From Paludibacter sp. (GTDB lineage: Bacteria; Bacteroidota; Bacteroidia; Bacteroidales; Paludibacteraceae), in the NCBI GenBank assembly GCA_027450045.1, contig DAIDKM010000008.1, positions 1 to 57,650 of the forward strand: a stretch of 57,650 nt of DNA, in the 5' to 3' direction. This document shows positions 35,912 through 44,966 of the stretch, piece by piece; the first letter of the stretch is position 1; the number at the start of each line of letters is the position of its first letter. The notes beneath the pieces are model-generated. The model was not told where the DNA came from and searched no databases. It saw only the letters and a list, made by a program, of their open reading frames with translations. The position numbers and the translations under genes are program-made.

Positions 35912-38071
35912 CTATTCTTTATCTTGTTGGCTCGCTTCGTACTCTTTCAACAATTTCTCTTGCACATCCATCGGCACAAGTTCATAACTTGCAAATTTCA
36001 TGGTGAAAGACGCCCTTCCGCCACTTAACGAACTCAAAGTTGTAGAATAACTTGATAATTCTTTCAGTGGCATTTTAACAGACAATTTTTCAAAACCTTT
36101 TTCGCTGTGCATGCCCATGACAACAGCACGACGTCCTTGCAAATCGCTCATCACATCACCCATCCGATCAGAAGGTACCAACACCACGACGTCGTATATT
36201 GGTTCTAAAAGTTTTGGATTTGCTTGTTTAAATGCTGTGCTAAAGGCATTACGACCTGCCAACCTAAACGAGATTTCGTTTGAATCGACCGGATGCATCT
36301 TGCCATCATATACGATTACTTGCACATCGCGTGCATACGATCCAGTCAAAGGCCCTTGTTCCATTTTCTCCATAATTCCTTTCATAATAGCAGGAAGGAA
36401 ACGCGCATCGATTGCGCCACCTACAATACTGTTGATAAACACCAGCTTTCCGCCCCATTCCAAAGGAATTTCCTGCCTGTCGCGAACACTGATCTTAAAC
36501 TCTTGCCCGTTGAACTTGTAAATCTCCTGTGGTGCCATCCCCTCAAAATAAGGTTCGACAATGAGATGCACTTCACCAAATTGCCCGGCACCACCTGACT
36601 GCTTTTTATGACGATAGTCGGCTCTGGTGGCTTTGGTAATGGTTTCACGATACGGAATCTTCGGCTCCAGAAAATCAATCATTACCTTGTCATTGTTTTC
36701 AATCCGCCATTTCAATGTACGCAAATGAAATTCACCTTGCCCAAATACAATGGTTTGTTTCAATTCTTTCGACATTTCAATGATCCAGGTAGGATCTTCT
36801 TCGTGCATACGAGTTAAAATTTCGCTAAGTTTTTCTTCATCTGCCTCACTTTTCGCTTTTATGGCACGTCGATATTTTGGATCAGGATAATGAATGGAAG
36901 GAAATATATACTCACATCCTTTGGTATTCAATGTATTCCCGGTATGCGTTTCTTTCATTTTTACCGTTGCCCCGATATCGCCTGCAACTAATTCATCCAC
37001 TTTTTCTCTTATTTGGCCTGCAACAGAAAAGAGTTGATTGATTCGTTCTTTTGAACCTCTCGACACGTTGACTAAATCATCTCCCTCATGCACTTTTCCG
37101 GACATCACTTTAAAATATGAAACTTCACCAATGTGAGGTTCAATGCTCGTTTTAAATACAAACAAACTCGTTTGCTTCGTACTATCGGGCGCGACCTCTT
37201 TTCCATCTACTGTCACCGGTTTTGGCATATCGTCCACAAAAGGGACTACATTGTTCAAAAATTCCATTAAACGTCGAATACCCATATCACGTCCGGCGCT
37301 AATACAAAACAATGGAAACATATCTCTATGTATCAATCCCTTACGAATTCCAAGACGCATTTCGTCTTCACTTAAGGATCCTTGTTCAAAATATTTTTCC
37401 ATTAATGACTCATCATTCTCAGCAGCAGCCTCTACCAAAATATTATGTAATTCTTCGGCTTTTATCTTAAATTCTTCTGGAATATCCAATTCCTCTGGCG
37501 TACCACCTTCAGGTTTCCAACGATACATTTTCATTTTCAACACATCGATCACGGCATTGAACGAAGTGCCTGCATTGACAGGGAACTGAATCTGGATCAC
37601 TTTATGTCCAAAACTTTCTTTCAGTTGTTCAACTAATTGATCATATTCAGCTTTTTCATGATCCAAATGATTGGCAACAAAAATAACAGGTTTCGATAAG
37701 TTCTCAGTATAACGAAAATGGTTCTGCGTTTCTACCTCAACGCCATAATGCGTATTCAGCAAAATAAGCGCTGTGTCAGTAACATTTAGCGAAGTAATCA
37801 CACCACCGATGAAGTCATCCGAACCCGGACAATCTATGATATTCAACTTTTTATTATTCCACTCCACATGAGTGATCGTTGAAAAAACAGAATACCCATA
37901 TTCGTGCTCCACCGGAAAATAATCGGATACGGTATTTTTATTGTCAACTGAGCCACGCCGTTTAATAATTCCACCCTCATAAAGCATGGCTTCTACGAGA
38001 GTGGTTTTCCCGCAGCCTGAACTTCCTAACAGTGAGATGTTCTTAATCTCGTTCGATTGATAGACTTTCAT
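35912..38071 (-). CDS. fusA2: EF-G-like translation factor with altered GTPase motifs (EF-G2)
   Basis: A 719-residue EF-G paralogue with the normal domain order. The P-loop is GSSGCGKTT (16-24). The G3 motif reads DCPGSDDF (80-87): the catalytic His of DTPGH is Ser84. G4 is NHLD (134-137) instead of NKxD, and the switch I RGITI is replaced by YGYSV. Domain IV (~460-600) with RADYRHKKQSGGAGQFGEV is intact. It matches the Bacteroides EF-G2 type, reported to support translation without GTP hydrolysis during carbon limitation. It is transcribed alone. Confidence 0.92.
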   Translation of the reverse strand: MKVYQSNEIKNISLLGSSGCGKTTLVEAMLYEGGIIKRRGSVDNKNTVSDYFPVEHEYGYSVFSTITHVEWNNKKLNIIDCPGSDDFIGGVITSLNVTDTALILLNTHYGVEVETQNHFRYTENLSKPVIFVANHLDHEKAEYDQLVEQLKESFGHKVIQIQFPVNAGTSFNAVIDVLKMKMYRWKPEGGTPEELDIPEEFKIKAEELHNILVEAAAENDESLMEKYFEQGSLSEDEMRLGIRKGLIHRDMFPLFCISAGRDMGIRRLMEFLNNVVPFVDDMPKPVTVDGKEVAPDSTKQTSLFVFKTSIEPHIGEVSYFKVMSGKVHEGDDLVNVSRGSKERINQLFSVAGQIREKVDELVAGDIGATVKMKETHTGNTLNTKGCEYIFPSIHYPDPKYRRAIKAKSEADEEKLSEILTRMHEEDPTWIIEMSKELKQTIVFGQGEFHLRTLKWRIENNDKVMIDFLEPKIPYRETITKATRADYRHKKQSGGAGQFGEVHLIVEPYFEGMAPQEIYKFNGQEFKISVRDRQEIPLEWGGKLVFINSIVGGAIDARFLPAIMKGIMEKMEQGPLTGSYARDVQVIVYDGKMHPVDSNEISFRLAGRNAFSTAFKQANPKLLEPIYDVVVLVPSDRMGDVMSDLQGRRAVVMGMHSEKGFEKLSVKMPLKELSSYSTTLSSLSGGRASFTMKFASYELVPMDVQEKLLKEYEASQQDKE

Positions 38072-38185
38072 AATCTTATTATTTAAGATGAATAATTATA
38101 AATCAAGTCAAAATAACGAATCAACACATGTTTTTTTGATTGACCAATGTAAGAACTATTGAGTGAAAACTATTCATATTTGACA

Positions 38186-38197
38186 TGTTGTACAACA
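38186..38197. promoter_or_regulatory. Perfect palindrome TGTTGTACAACA
   Basis: A 12-base exact palindrome, extended by partial symmetry on both sides (ACATgttgtacaacAATGT). It lies about 115 bases upstream of the EF-G2 start. It could be an operator for a dimeric regulator. Confidence 0.35.
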
Positions 38198-38350
38198 ATG
38201 TTTTTAGACATTATTACTCGACATTTGGCAATATACTATTGATCGTAATAACTCCAAATGAGCTCTCAAAACCAACGAATCAGGTTGCCAAAAAAAATGA
38301 AAACTTGAATTACTTCGGGGTGGAATTTATCAAATAGGCTAAAAAAGGAG

Positions 38351-38358
38351 TACCTTTG
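38351..38358 (+). promoter_or_regulatory. -7 box of aroQ (TACCTTTG)
   Basis: TACCTTTG lies 30 bases before the ATG at 38389. Confidence 0.5.
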
Positions 38359-38388
38359 TAACAATTTACACATTTGACTCTTAGAAAC

Positions 38389-38814
38389 ATGAACTTTATC
38401 ATCCTGAACGGCCCAAATCTAAATTTATTGGGCAAAAGAGAACCTGAAGTGTATGGACATCGTTCTTTTGAAGATTTCCTCGAAGAATTGCAAAAGAAAT
38501 ACACAGAGCATTCAATCCGATACTTCCAGTCAAATCACGAAGGCGCTTTAATTGACACTTTACATATATATGGATTTCAAGTGGATGGTATTGTATTCAA
38601 TGCAGGAGCTTACACCCACACGTCCATAGCCATAGCCGATGCAATCCGTGCCATTCCTGCTCCGGTGATTGAAGTCCACGTTTCAAACGTTTTCAAACGT
38701 GAATCTTTCCGCCATCATTCTGTGTTGGCAGAAGCTTGCTTGGGAAGCATCTCAGGCTTTGGTCTCGACTCGTACCGATTAGCCATCGAAGCGCTTATCA
38801 ACCAACCAAAATAA
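38389..38814 (+). CDS. aroQ: Type II 3-dehydroquinate dehydratase
   Basis: A 141-residue enzyme of the shikimate pathway converting 3-dehydroquinate to 3-dehydroshikimate; type II enzymes form dodecamers. NGPNLNLLGKREPEVYG (~6-22) includes the catalytic Tyr. QSNHEGALID, NAGAYTHTSIAIADA and EVHVSNVFKRESFRHHS are all present. The start at 38389 begins directly at the family N-terminus; an in-frame upstream start at 38374 is less likely. pyk follows 88 bases later. Confidence 0.96.
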   Translation: MNFIILNGPNLNLLGKREPEVYGHRSFEDFLEELQKKYTEHSIRYFQSNHEGALIDTLHIYGFQVDGIVFNAGAYTHTSIAIADAIRAIPAPVIEVHVSNVFKRESFRHHSVLAEACLGSISGFGLDSYRLAIEALINQPK

Positions 38815-38902
38815 CAAAGGGAATCTTTTTCTTGTAAAGTAAAAGCACATAAATTGGCTGAACAAACTTATTTCTTTGTAATTATCTCATTTCGATTTAT
38901 AT

Positions 38903-40357
38903 ATGACTAAACAAACTAAGATTGTCGCTACCATTTCCGATAAGCGGTGCGACGAAGATTTTATTCGTGCGTTATTTAATGAAGGTATGAATGTTGTTCG
39001 GCTCAACACGGCTCATTTAGACGAAGAAGGGCTTAATAAGATCGTTACAAGCGTTCGAAAAGTATCTAAATACATTGCCATTCTGATTGACACCAAAGGT
39101 CCTGAAATTCGTACTACACGCTGTGAAAATGATATTATCCTGAAAACAGGAGACAAAATTCGTATTGTTGGAAACCCACAACAACTAAGCACAAAAGAAT
39201 GCATTGCAGTCTCTTATCCTGACTTTGTTCAAGATATGCAGGTGGATGGAGATATATTAATTGATGATGGAGAAATAGAATTAAAGGTCATTGCCAAAGA
39301 AGAAGATGCACTGGTATGTGAAGCTCAGAACGATTGCGTGTTGGGAAGTCGTAAAAGCATTAATGTCCCGGGCGTGAGCATCAAATTGCCTTCATTAACC
39401 GAACGCGATCGTAATAATGTACTTTATGCCATTGAGCACGATCTTGACTTTATCGCACACTCTTTTGTAAGAAACAAGCAGGATGTTATTGACATTCAAA
39501 GTATCTTGGATGAACATGACAGTCAAATTAAAATCATTGCCAAAATTGAAAACCAAGAAGGCGTTGACAATGTAGACGAAATATTAGAACATGCTTACGG
39601 TATTATGGTTGCACGTGGTGATCTTGGCATTGAAGTTGCTCAAGAGAAAATACCATCCATCCAACGTATGCTAATCCGAAAATGCGTTATGGCAAAAAAG
39701 CCGGTCATCGTGGCTACGCAGATGTTGAACTCGATGATTGAAAATCCGAGACCAACGCGTGCTGAAGTAACGGACGTTGCCAATGCTATTTTTTCTCGTA
39801 CCGACGCGGTGATGCTTAGCGGAGAAACCGCTTATGGGAAATATCCTATAGAAGCAGTTCGTACCATGACGAAAATTGCCGAAGAGGCCGAAAAAAACAA
39901 ATTATCAGAGAACGATATACCTGTTTCATATTCGAAAGATGAAACAGATATAACCGCTTTTTTAGCCCACCACGCTGCAGAATCGTCCAAGGAATTAGGA
40001 GTAAAAGCCATTATAACGGACACCTATACGGGAAGAACATCCCGGTTTCTGGCTGCTTATCGTGGACAAAGTCCTGTTTTATCCATCTGCTATGATAAAC
40101 TTCCCATGCGGCAATTAGCGCTTTCTTACGGCGTTATTCCCATTTATCAAGCATTCAAGGAAGACAGAAGAGAGTATTTCTTTGCTGCACTTCGCCTCCT
40201 ACTACGCAAAGGATGGTTGAAAAGAGATGACTTGGTTTCCTATTTAAGTGGGAGTTTTGGCATTGGTGGTGGAACCACATTTCTGGAAATCAACCATGTG
40301 GGAAACATTCTTGCTTTCGATCAAACCTACATGCTGCCAAATTTAAAACAAAAATGA
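38903..40357 (+). CDS. pyk: Pyruvate kinase
   Basis: A 484-residue pyruvate kinase making pyruvate and ATP from PEP. Seen are TKIVATISDKR, GMNVVRLNTAH, DTKGPEIRTT, the catalytic Lys region KIIAKIENQEG (~205-215), MVARGDLGIEV and the substrate loop MLSGETAYGKYPIEAV. The C-terminal domain is present, with an unusual TFLEINHVGNILAF end. It lies 88 bases after aroQ, with no terminator seen between. Confidence 0.95.
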   Translation: MTKQTKIVATISDKRCDEDFIRALFNEGMNVVRLNTAHLDEEGLNKIVTSVRKVSKYIAILIDTKGPEIRTTRCENDIILKTGDKIRIVGNPQQLSTKECIAVSYPDFVQDMQVDGDILIDDGEIELKVIAKEEDALVCEAQNDCVLGSRKSINVPGVSIKLPSLTERDRNNVLYAIEHDLDFIAHSFVRNKQDVIDIQSILDEHDSQIKIIAKIENQEGVDNVDEILEHAYGIMVARGDLGIEVAQEKIPSIQRMLIRKCVMAKKPVIVATQMLNSMIENPRPTRAEVTDVANAIFSRTDAVMLSGETAYGKYPIEAVRTMTKIAEEAEKNKLSENDIPVSYSKDETDITAFLAHHAAESSKELGVKAIITDTYTGRTSRFLAAYRGQSPVLSICYDKLPMRQLALSYGVIPIYQAFKEDRREYFFAALRLLLRKGWLKRDDLVSYLSGSFGIGGGTTFLEINHVGNILAFDQTYMLPNLKQK

Positions 40358-40486
40358 CTTTTGGCAGTCTGCATTTAAACCTTCCGGTCAAAATAAAGTC
40401 AGACTATAAGAAGTTTACAATGTACATTTCTTCACCTAACAAAGAGATGTAACTGATTATAGTTTCTTATTTTATACTTATCACAG

Positions 40487-42925
40487 ATGAAGAAAACAGG
40501 ATTTTTAGCAGCTATGCTTTTTATGGTAGTTGCGTTTATGACTGCCCAAACAGGTGGCATTAAAGGATTTATTATTGATGGCGGAACCGATCAACCGTTA
40601 GAATACGTAAATGTTGTTCTTAAAAAAGGGACGCCATTAACCCTTGTCAAAGGAGTCGTAAGCGATTCAAAGGGCGGTTTTGTCTTAGATAAACTTGCCG
40701 CAGGCACTTATCAAATAGAACTCTCATTTATTGGATACACTACATATCAAAAACAAGTAACCATTGATGGAAAGATGGTTAACTTGGGAAAATTCACCCT
40801 TCAGGTAGATTCAAAAACATTAAAAGAAGTACAAGTTGAAGCTCAAGGACCTGCAATGAAATTAGACATTGACAAAAAAGTATTTACCGTTGGCCAAAGC
40901 ATCGCATCAGCAGGAGCATCAGCATCGGAAATGCTACAAAACATTCCATCAGTAAGTGTTGATGTAAATGGCACTGTATCACTTCGCAACAATTCGAATG
41001 TGGTAATTTGGATCAATGGTAAACCAGCCGGGATTACGTCGGACAATGAAGGTGATATTTTGCAAGAAATGCCTGCCGGAAGCATTGAAAAAGTGGAAGT
41101 TATTACGAATCCATCTGCAAAATATAGTGCTGAAGGATCAGCCGGGATTATCAATCTTATTATGAAAGAAAGTGCGAAGCCAGGTTATTATGGCAGTGTT
41201 TCAGGTGGAGTTTCTGTCCCTGATAGAGGTAAATTGGGCTATAACTTAGGAGCAAACTTTAACTTCACTTCTTCAAAAGTGGATGCTTATGCAAGCATTG
41301 GACGTAGAGATATGAAGTTTTCGGGTGGTGGGTGGAACAATCGTTACATCTTAAATCCTGCAAATGGAGATACGTTATCTTCACTGATGCAAAATTCGAC
41401 TGCTAACCGTCATTTTCAAGGAACATTTGTACGTGCCGGCATGAATTATCGTGTAAACAAAATGAACTCATTAGGTTTTGATGGATTTATGATGTTTGGC
41501 AAAGGTGTTATGTCAAATCTAAATAACAACGAAACATACGATGCTACCAATTCATTATTAAGTCAATACTACCGCAATACAGCAACCGGTGGAAACCGAA
41601 CGATGTATAACATTAACCTGAATTACGAACACAAATTTGATCAAAATGGATCAAACTTAACTAGTTCGTTGAGCTTTTCAAGTCATCCATCGAGTATGGA
41701 AAATAATTATTCACAATGGGCGAATACCAATACCATCACTTCCACTCAAAAACAAAACACTACCGGAAAAAATCCGGAAGCGGAATTGAAAATTGATTAT
41801 ACCAAACTATTTAACAAAGACAGTAAATTACAAGCCGGCTTCAACGGACATTACGAACAACATTATTCAAATGTAGTCGGCTTAACAAACGGCATCCTCG
41901 ATCCAAGCATTACCAATTTATTTGATTATTTTGAAAGAGATTATGCTGCCTACACAACGTACGGAAACAAGTGGGGAAAATTTAGCACTCAATTAGGATT
42001 ACGGGGTGAATATTCTTATATTAACTTTTCGACAGGACAACAAAACTACACAATTCATTATATCAAACCTTTTCCCAGTGTATTTTTGGATTATGCCATC
42101 GATCAAAATAATGAATTCCAATTAAATTATACCCGTCGATTAAACCGACCAAGAGGCTGGAAAATCAACCCGTTCAAGAACATTTCAGATTCTACCAACT
42201 GGTCGTTTGGGAACCCAAATTTAGCTCCTGAATATATTAATTCATTTGAACTAAATTACTTGAAATCATGGACATCACATACATTATCGGCATCATTATT
42301 TTACCATTATACAACAAATGGAATACAGTCAGTTCAATGGTTACAAAACGGAATTATGATGAACACTTCCATGAATGGATCGAAAACAACTGCTGGCGGT
42401 TTGGAAACGGTTGTAAGAGATAATTTCTTTAGCTTCTTCAACTTGACAACAACATTAGACCTATACTACAATAAGTTGTACGCATCTCAATTCGTACAAG
42501 ATAATCAAATGATCAACATTCCTGCACAAAGTAATTTTTCATGGAATGCGAAGTCAATTGCAAATATCATGTTACCGGCTAATTTATCGGCGCAAATCAC
42601 CGGATCATACACAGCTCCTTATTATATTTCACAAGGGAAAAATATGGGAAACTACGAAGTTGATTTAGGATTGCGCCAAATGCTGTTGCACAAAAAACTC
42701 ATCTTAAACTTAAATGTACGCGATCTATTGAACTCAAACCGAAGTAAAATTGAAACTTGGGGGCCAAATTATAAACAGGAATCACTCAATTATTTTAATG
42801 GGCGCATGGTTAGCCTCAATATCTCTTATAACTTTGGGAATGCTACTCCCAAAAGAGGGAAAAAACCACCAACTACAGACTCGAATAATACCAACAATAC
42901 AGACAACATGACGGATGGAATGTAA
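40487..42925 (+). CDS. Outer-membrane beta-barrel protein, CarboxypepD_reg + plug + OMP_b-brl_3
   Basis: An 812-residue TonB-receptor-like protein. The signal peptide ends near FMTAQT (~20). A carboxypeptidase-regulatory-like beta-sandwich follows (~24-105), then a plug-like domain (~115-225) with LQNIPSVSVDVNGTVSLRN and IEKVEVITNPSAKYSAEGSAGIINL. The barrel (~235-790) is of the OMP_b-brl_3 type. No TonB box is certain. The tail is Asn/Thr-rich (DSNNTNNTDNMTDGM). It is not a SusC: no SusD follows. Ligand unknown. Confidence 0.9.
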   Translation: MKKTGFLAAMLFMVVAFMTAQTGGIKGFIIDGGTDQPLEYVNVVLKKGTPLTLVKGVVSDSKGGFVLDKLAAGTYQIELSFIGYTTYQKQVTIDGKMVNLGKFTLQVDSKTLKEVQVEAQGPAMKLDIDKKVFTVGQSIASAGASASEMLQNIPSVSVDVNGTVSLRNNSNVVIWINGKPAGITSDNEGDILQEMPAGSIEKVEVITNPSAKYSAEGSAGIINLIMKESAKPGYYGSVSGGVSVPDRGKLGYNLGANFNFTSSKVDAYASIGRRDMKFSGGGWNNRYILNPANGDTLSSLMQNSTANRHFQGTFVRAGMNYRVNKMNSLGFDGFMMFGKGVMSNLNNNETYDATNSLLSQYYRNTATGGNRTMYNINLNYEHKFDQNGSNLTSSLSFSSHPSSMENNYSQWANTNTITSTQKQNTTGKNPEAELKIDYTKLFNKDSKLQAGFNGHYEQHYSNVVGLTNGILDPSITNLFDYFERDYAAYTTYGNKWGKFSTQLGLRGEYSYINFSTGQQNYTIHYIKPFPSVFLDYAIDQNNEFQLNYTRRLNRPRGWKINPFKNISDSTNWSFGNPNLAPEYINSFELNYLKSWTSHTLSASLFYHYTTNGIQSVQWLQNGIMMNTSMNGSKTTAGGLETVVRDNFFSFFNLTTTLDLYYNKLYASQFVQDNQMINIPAQSNFSWNAKSIANIMLPANLSAQITGSYTAPYYISQGKNMGNYEVDLGLRQMLLHKKLILNLNVRDLLNSNRSKIETWGPNYKQESLNYFNGRMVSLNISYNFGNATPKRGKKPPTTDSNNTNNTDNMTDGM

Positions 42926-42964
42926 ATATTAACCATCTCTAACTAAATCTTTTTTGCATCATTG

Positions 42965-43027
42965 GAATGTCCGTGATATATTTGCATAACAAAATGCAAT
43001 CTATATCATGGACATTCTGTTTTTTTA
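42965..43027 (+). terminator. Long hairpin terminator overlapping a -7 box before DUF47-pit
   Basis: Arms of 23 and 24 bases (42965-42987, 42994-43017) pair almost throughout (one G-T, one bulge near the loop) and are followed by TGTTTTTTT. It probably ends the receptor gene. The left arm contains TATATTTG (42977-42984), a good -7 box, 70 bases before the DUF47 ATG. A transcript starting there would lack most of the left arm and escape the terminator. Confidence 0.8.
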
Positions 43028-43053
43028 ATATCTAACGAATCAACCATTTAGCC

Positions 43054-43704
43054 ATGAAATCAAACTTTTTTGCACGCATCTTTATTCCAAAAGAGAAAAA
43101 ATTTTACGATCTCTTTGAGCAAGACACTGTGAACGTCTGCACCATTGCCGATGATCTGATTCGATTGGTAAACGAACCCGATGAAGATAAAAGAAGAGAG
43201 ATTAAAAACAAGATGCACGATGTGGAACATGCCAATGATCAGCTTACCCACACGGTGATGGAAGAGTTAGGTCGGAATTTCATTACACCATTTGATCGTG
43301 AGGATATCCACAGTTTAATCTCCTCGTTGGATGATGTGACTGATTTTATTTATGTCTCCGCCAAAAGCATGCTACTCTACAAAATTGACCCCACAAACGA
43401 CAATACGATTCAATCATTAGCCGAACTTATCCGGCAAGCGACCAAAGAACTCAATCAAGCTGTGAAAGGACTGCGTGACTTCAAAGGCGTTAAACAAAGC
43501 CTGCAAGCAGTTGTACAAGTAAACAGCATAGAGAATCAGGCTGATGATATTTTATATACCGGTATTGAACACCTCTTTGAACATGAAAAAGATGCTATTG
43601 AAATCATGAAAAAAAGAGAATTATATTATCAATTAGAGACCGTGACCGACAAATGCGAAGATGTTTGTGATGTCATTGAAAGTATCCTCATCAAATATGC
43701 TTAA
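43054..43704 (+). CDS. DUF47 (PhoU-like) phosphate transport regulator
   Basis: A 216-residue all-helical protein of the DUF47 / PhoU-like family. It opens FFARIFIPKEKKFYDLFEQ; ITPFDREDIHSLISSLDDVTDFI is the conserved core. It ends with CEDVCDVIESILIKYA. Such proteins are encoded next to PiT phosphate carriers and probably modulate them. The stop is 3 bases before the PiT ATG. A promoter-like box within the upstream hairpin may drive the pair. Confidence 0.93.
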   Translation: MKSNFFARIFIPKEKKFYDLFEQDTVNVCTIADDLIRLVNEPDEDKRREIKNKMHDVEHANDQLTHTVMEELGRNFITPFDREDIHSLISSLDDVTDFIYVSAKSMLLYKIDPTNDNTIQSLAELIRQATKELNQAVKGLRDFKGVKQSLQAVVQVNSIENQADDILYTGIEHLFEHEKDAIEIMKKRELYYQLETVTDKCEDVCDVIESILIKYA

Positions 43705-43707
43705 GCA

Positions 43708-44751
43708 ATGAGCTTTACATTACTTATCCTTATTATCGTCTTCAGCATCATATTCGACATGATCAATGGATTTCACGATGCTGCGAATTCCATTGCAACA
43801 GTGATTTCCACGAAAGTATTGACGCCTTTTCAGGCTGTAGCTTGGGCAGCATTTTTCAATTTTTTGGCTTTCTGGGTGTTCAACCTCAAAGTAGCTGATA
43901 CCGTTTCTAAAACGGTAGATAATGCAACCATTGATTTGGTAGTTATTTTTGCAGGAGTCTTGGCCGGTATCATTTGGAATCTACTCACTTGGAGATTAGG
44001 GATCCCCTCCAGTTCGTCTCACACATTGATGGGAGGATTTGCCGGTGCTGGTATTGCGCACGCTATGAGTTTTTCTGTTGTCAATCAAAAAGTCATTTGG
44101 GAAACAACAATATTCATCGTCTTAGCTCCATTTATTGGCATGGTGATTGGGCTTGGTATTGCCGCGTTAATTACCAATATCGTCAAAAGAACCAACCCTC
44201 ACAAAACAGAGAAAGTTTTTCGAAAACTCCAATTAGTCACTTCTGCGGCGCTTAGTTTGGGACATGGAGGTTCCGACTCACAAAAAGTGATTGGTATTAT
44301 TATTGCAACATTAACCGTTTATAATCACTATTGTAACTCACATGGCATCGCAATACCAACGTGGATTCAACATACCGACTTGCATCATGTTCCAGATTGG
44401 GTGCCAATTACATGCTATTCAGCTATAGGAATAGGCACTTTACTGGGAGGCATGCGTATCATAAAAACAATGGGTACAAAAATCACAAAAGTTACTCCTT
44501 TTGAGGGCATTGCAGCCGAAACTGCCGGCTCAATCACCCTTTTCGGAGTTGCCGAAGGACTTGGCATTCCTGTTAGCACGACACACACTATTGCCGGTTC
44601 CATCATGGGCGTTGGCATGTTGAAACGCATTTCAGCGGTACGTTGGGGCATTACACGACAATTGATCATTGCATGGGTAATCACCATTCCTGCAAGTGCC
44701 GCCATCGCTGCTATAGTCTACTGGATTCTAAAGTTTTTGGGAGTTCACTGA
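43708..44751 (+). CDS. PiT family inorganic phosphate transporter
   Basis: A 347-residue membrane carrier for phosphate with H+ (or Na+), with about ten hydrophobic helices. The two inverted PiT signatures are present: GFHDAANSIATVISTKVLTP (~20-39) and ETAGSITLFGVAEGLGIPVS (271-290), followed by TTHTIAG. It starts 3 bases after the DUF47 gene, indicating translational coupling. Confidence 0.95.
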   Translation: MSFTLLILIIVFSIIFDMINGFHDAANSIATVISTKVLTPFQAVAWAAFFNFLAFWVFNLKVADTVSKTVDNATIDLVVIFAGVLAGIIWNLLTWRLGIPSSSSHTLMGGFAGAGIAHAMSFSVVNQKVIWETTIFIVLAPFIGMVIGLGIAALITNIVKRTNPHKTEKVFRKLQLVTSAALSLGHGGSDSQKVIGIIIATLTVYNHYCNSHGIAIPTWIQHTDLHHVPDWVPITCYSAIGIGTLLGGMRIIKTMGTKITKVTPFEGIAAETAGSITLFGVAEGLGIPVSTTHTIAGSIMGVGMLKRISAVRWGITRQLIIAWVITIPASAAIAAIVYWILKFLGVH

Positions 44752-44918
44752 TTGTTGATGAAGTAAGCGCAAACTGCAACATTTCAGTCATAGTGATAAT
44801 ATACTTCATTGTCAAAAACAATGAGTACAACTACACATCAGAATCTTCAATTTTTTGATCAAAAGAAAGAAATCAGTTATTTTTTTAATCACCTATGACA
44901 CTTTGATTCTTTTCATAT

Positions 44919-44926
44919 TACTTTTG
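44919..44926 (+). promoter_or_regulatory. -7 box of the lipoprotein/DUF5723 pair (TACTTTTG)
   Basis: TACTTTTG lies 41 bases before the ATG at 44967. No -33 box at the right spacing is seen. Confidence 0.5.
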
Positions 44927-44966
44927 TTTTGATATAACACCAAGCACTTTTAATGTTTCTTTTTCT

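Larger units (their letters stand above)
38072..38388. other. Divergent region EF-G2 / aroQ
   Basis: No gene is seen. It contains the aroQ -7 box (38351-38358) and a perfect 12-base palindrome (38186-38197) roughly midway between the two starts. Confidence 0.6.

Noticed and set aside
40487-42925. A SusC-type polysaccharide utilisation receptor
   Set aside because: The barrel is of the OMP_b-brl_3 kind, no SusD gene follows, and no glycoside hydrolases are nearby.
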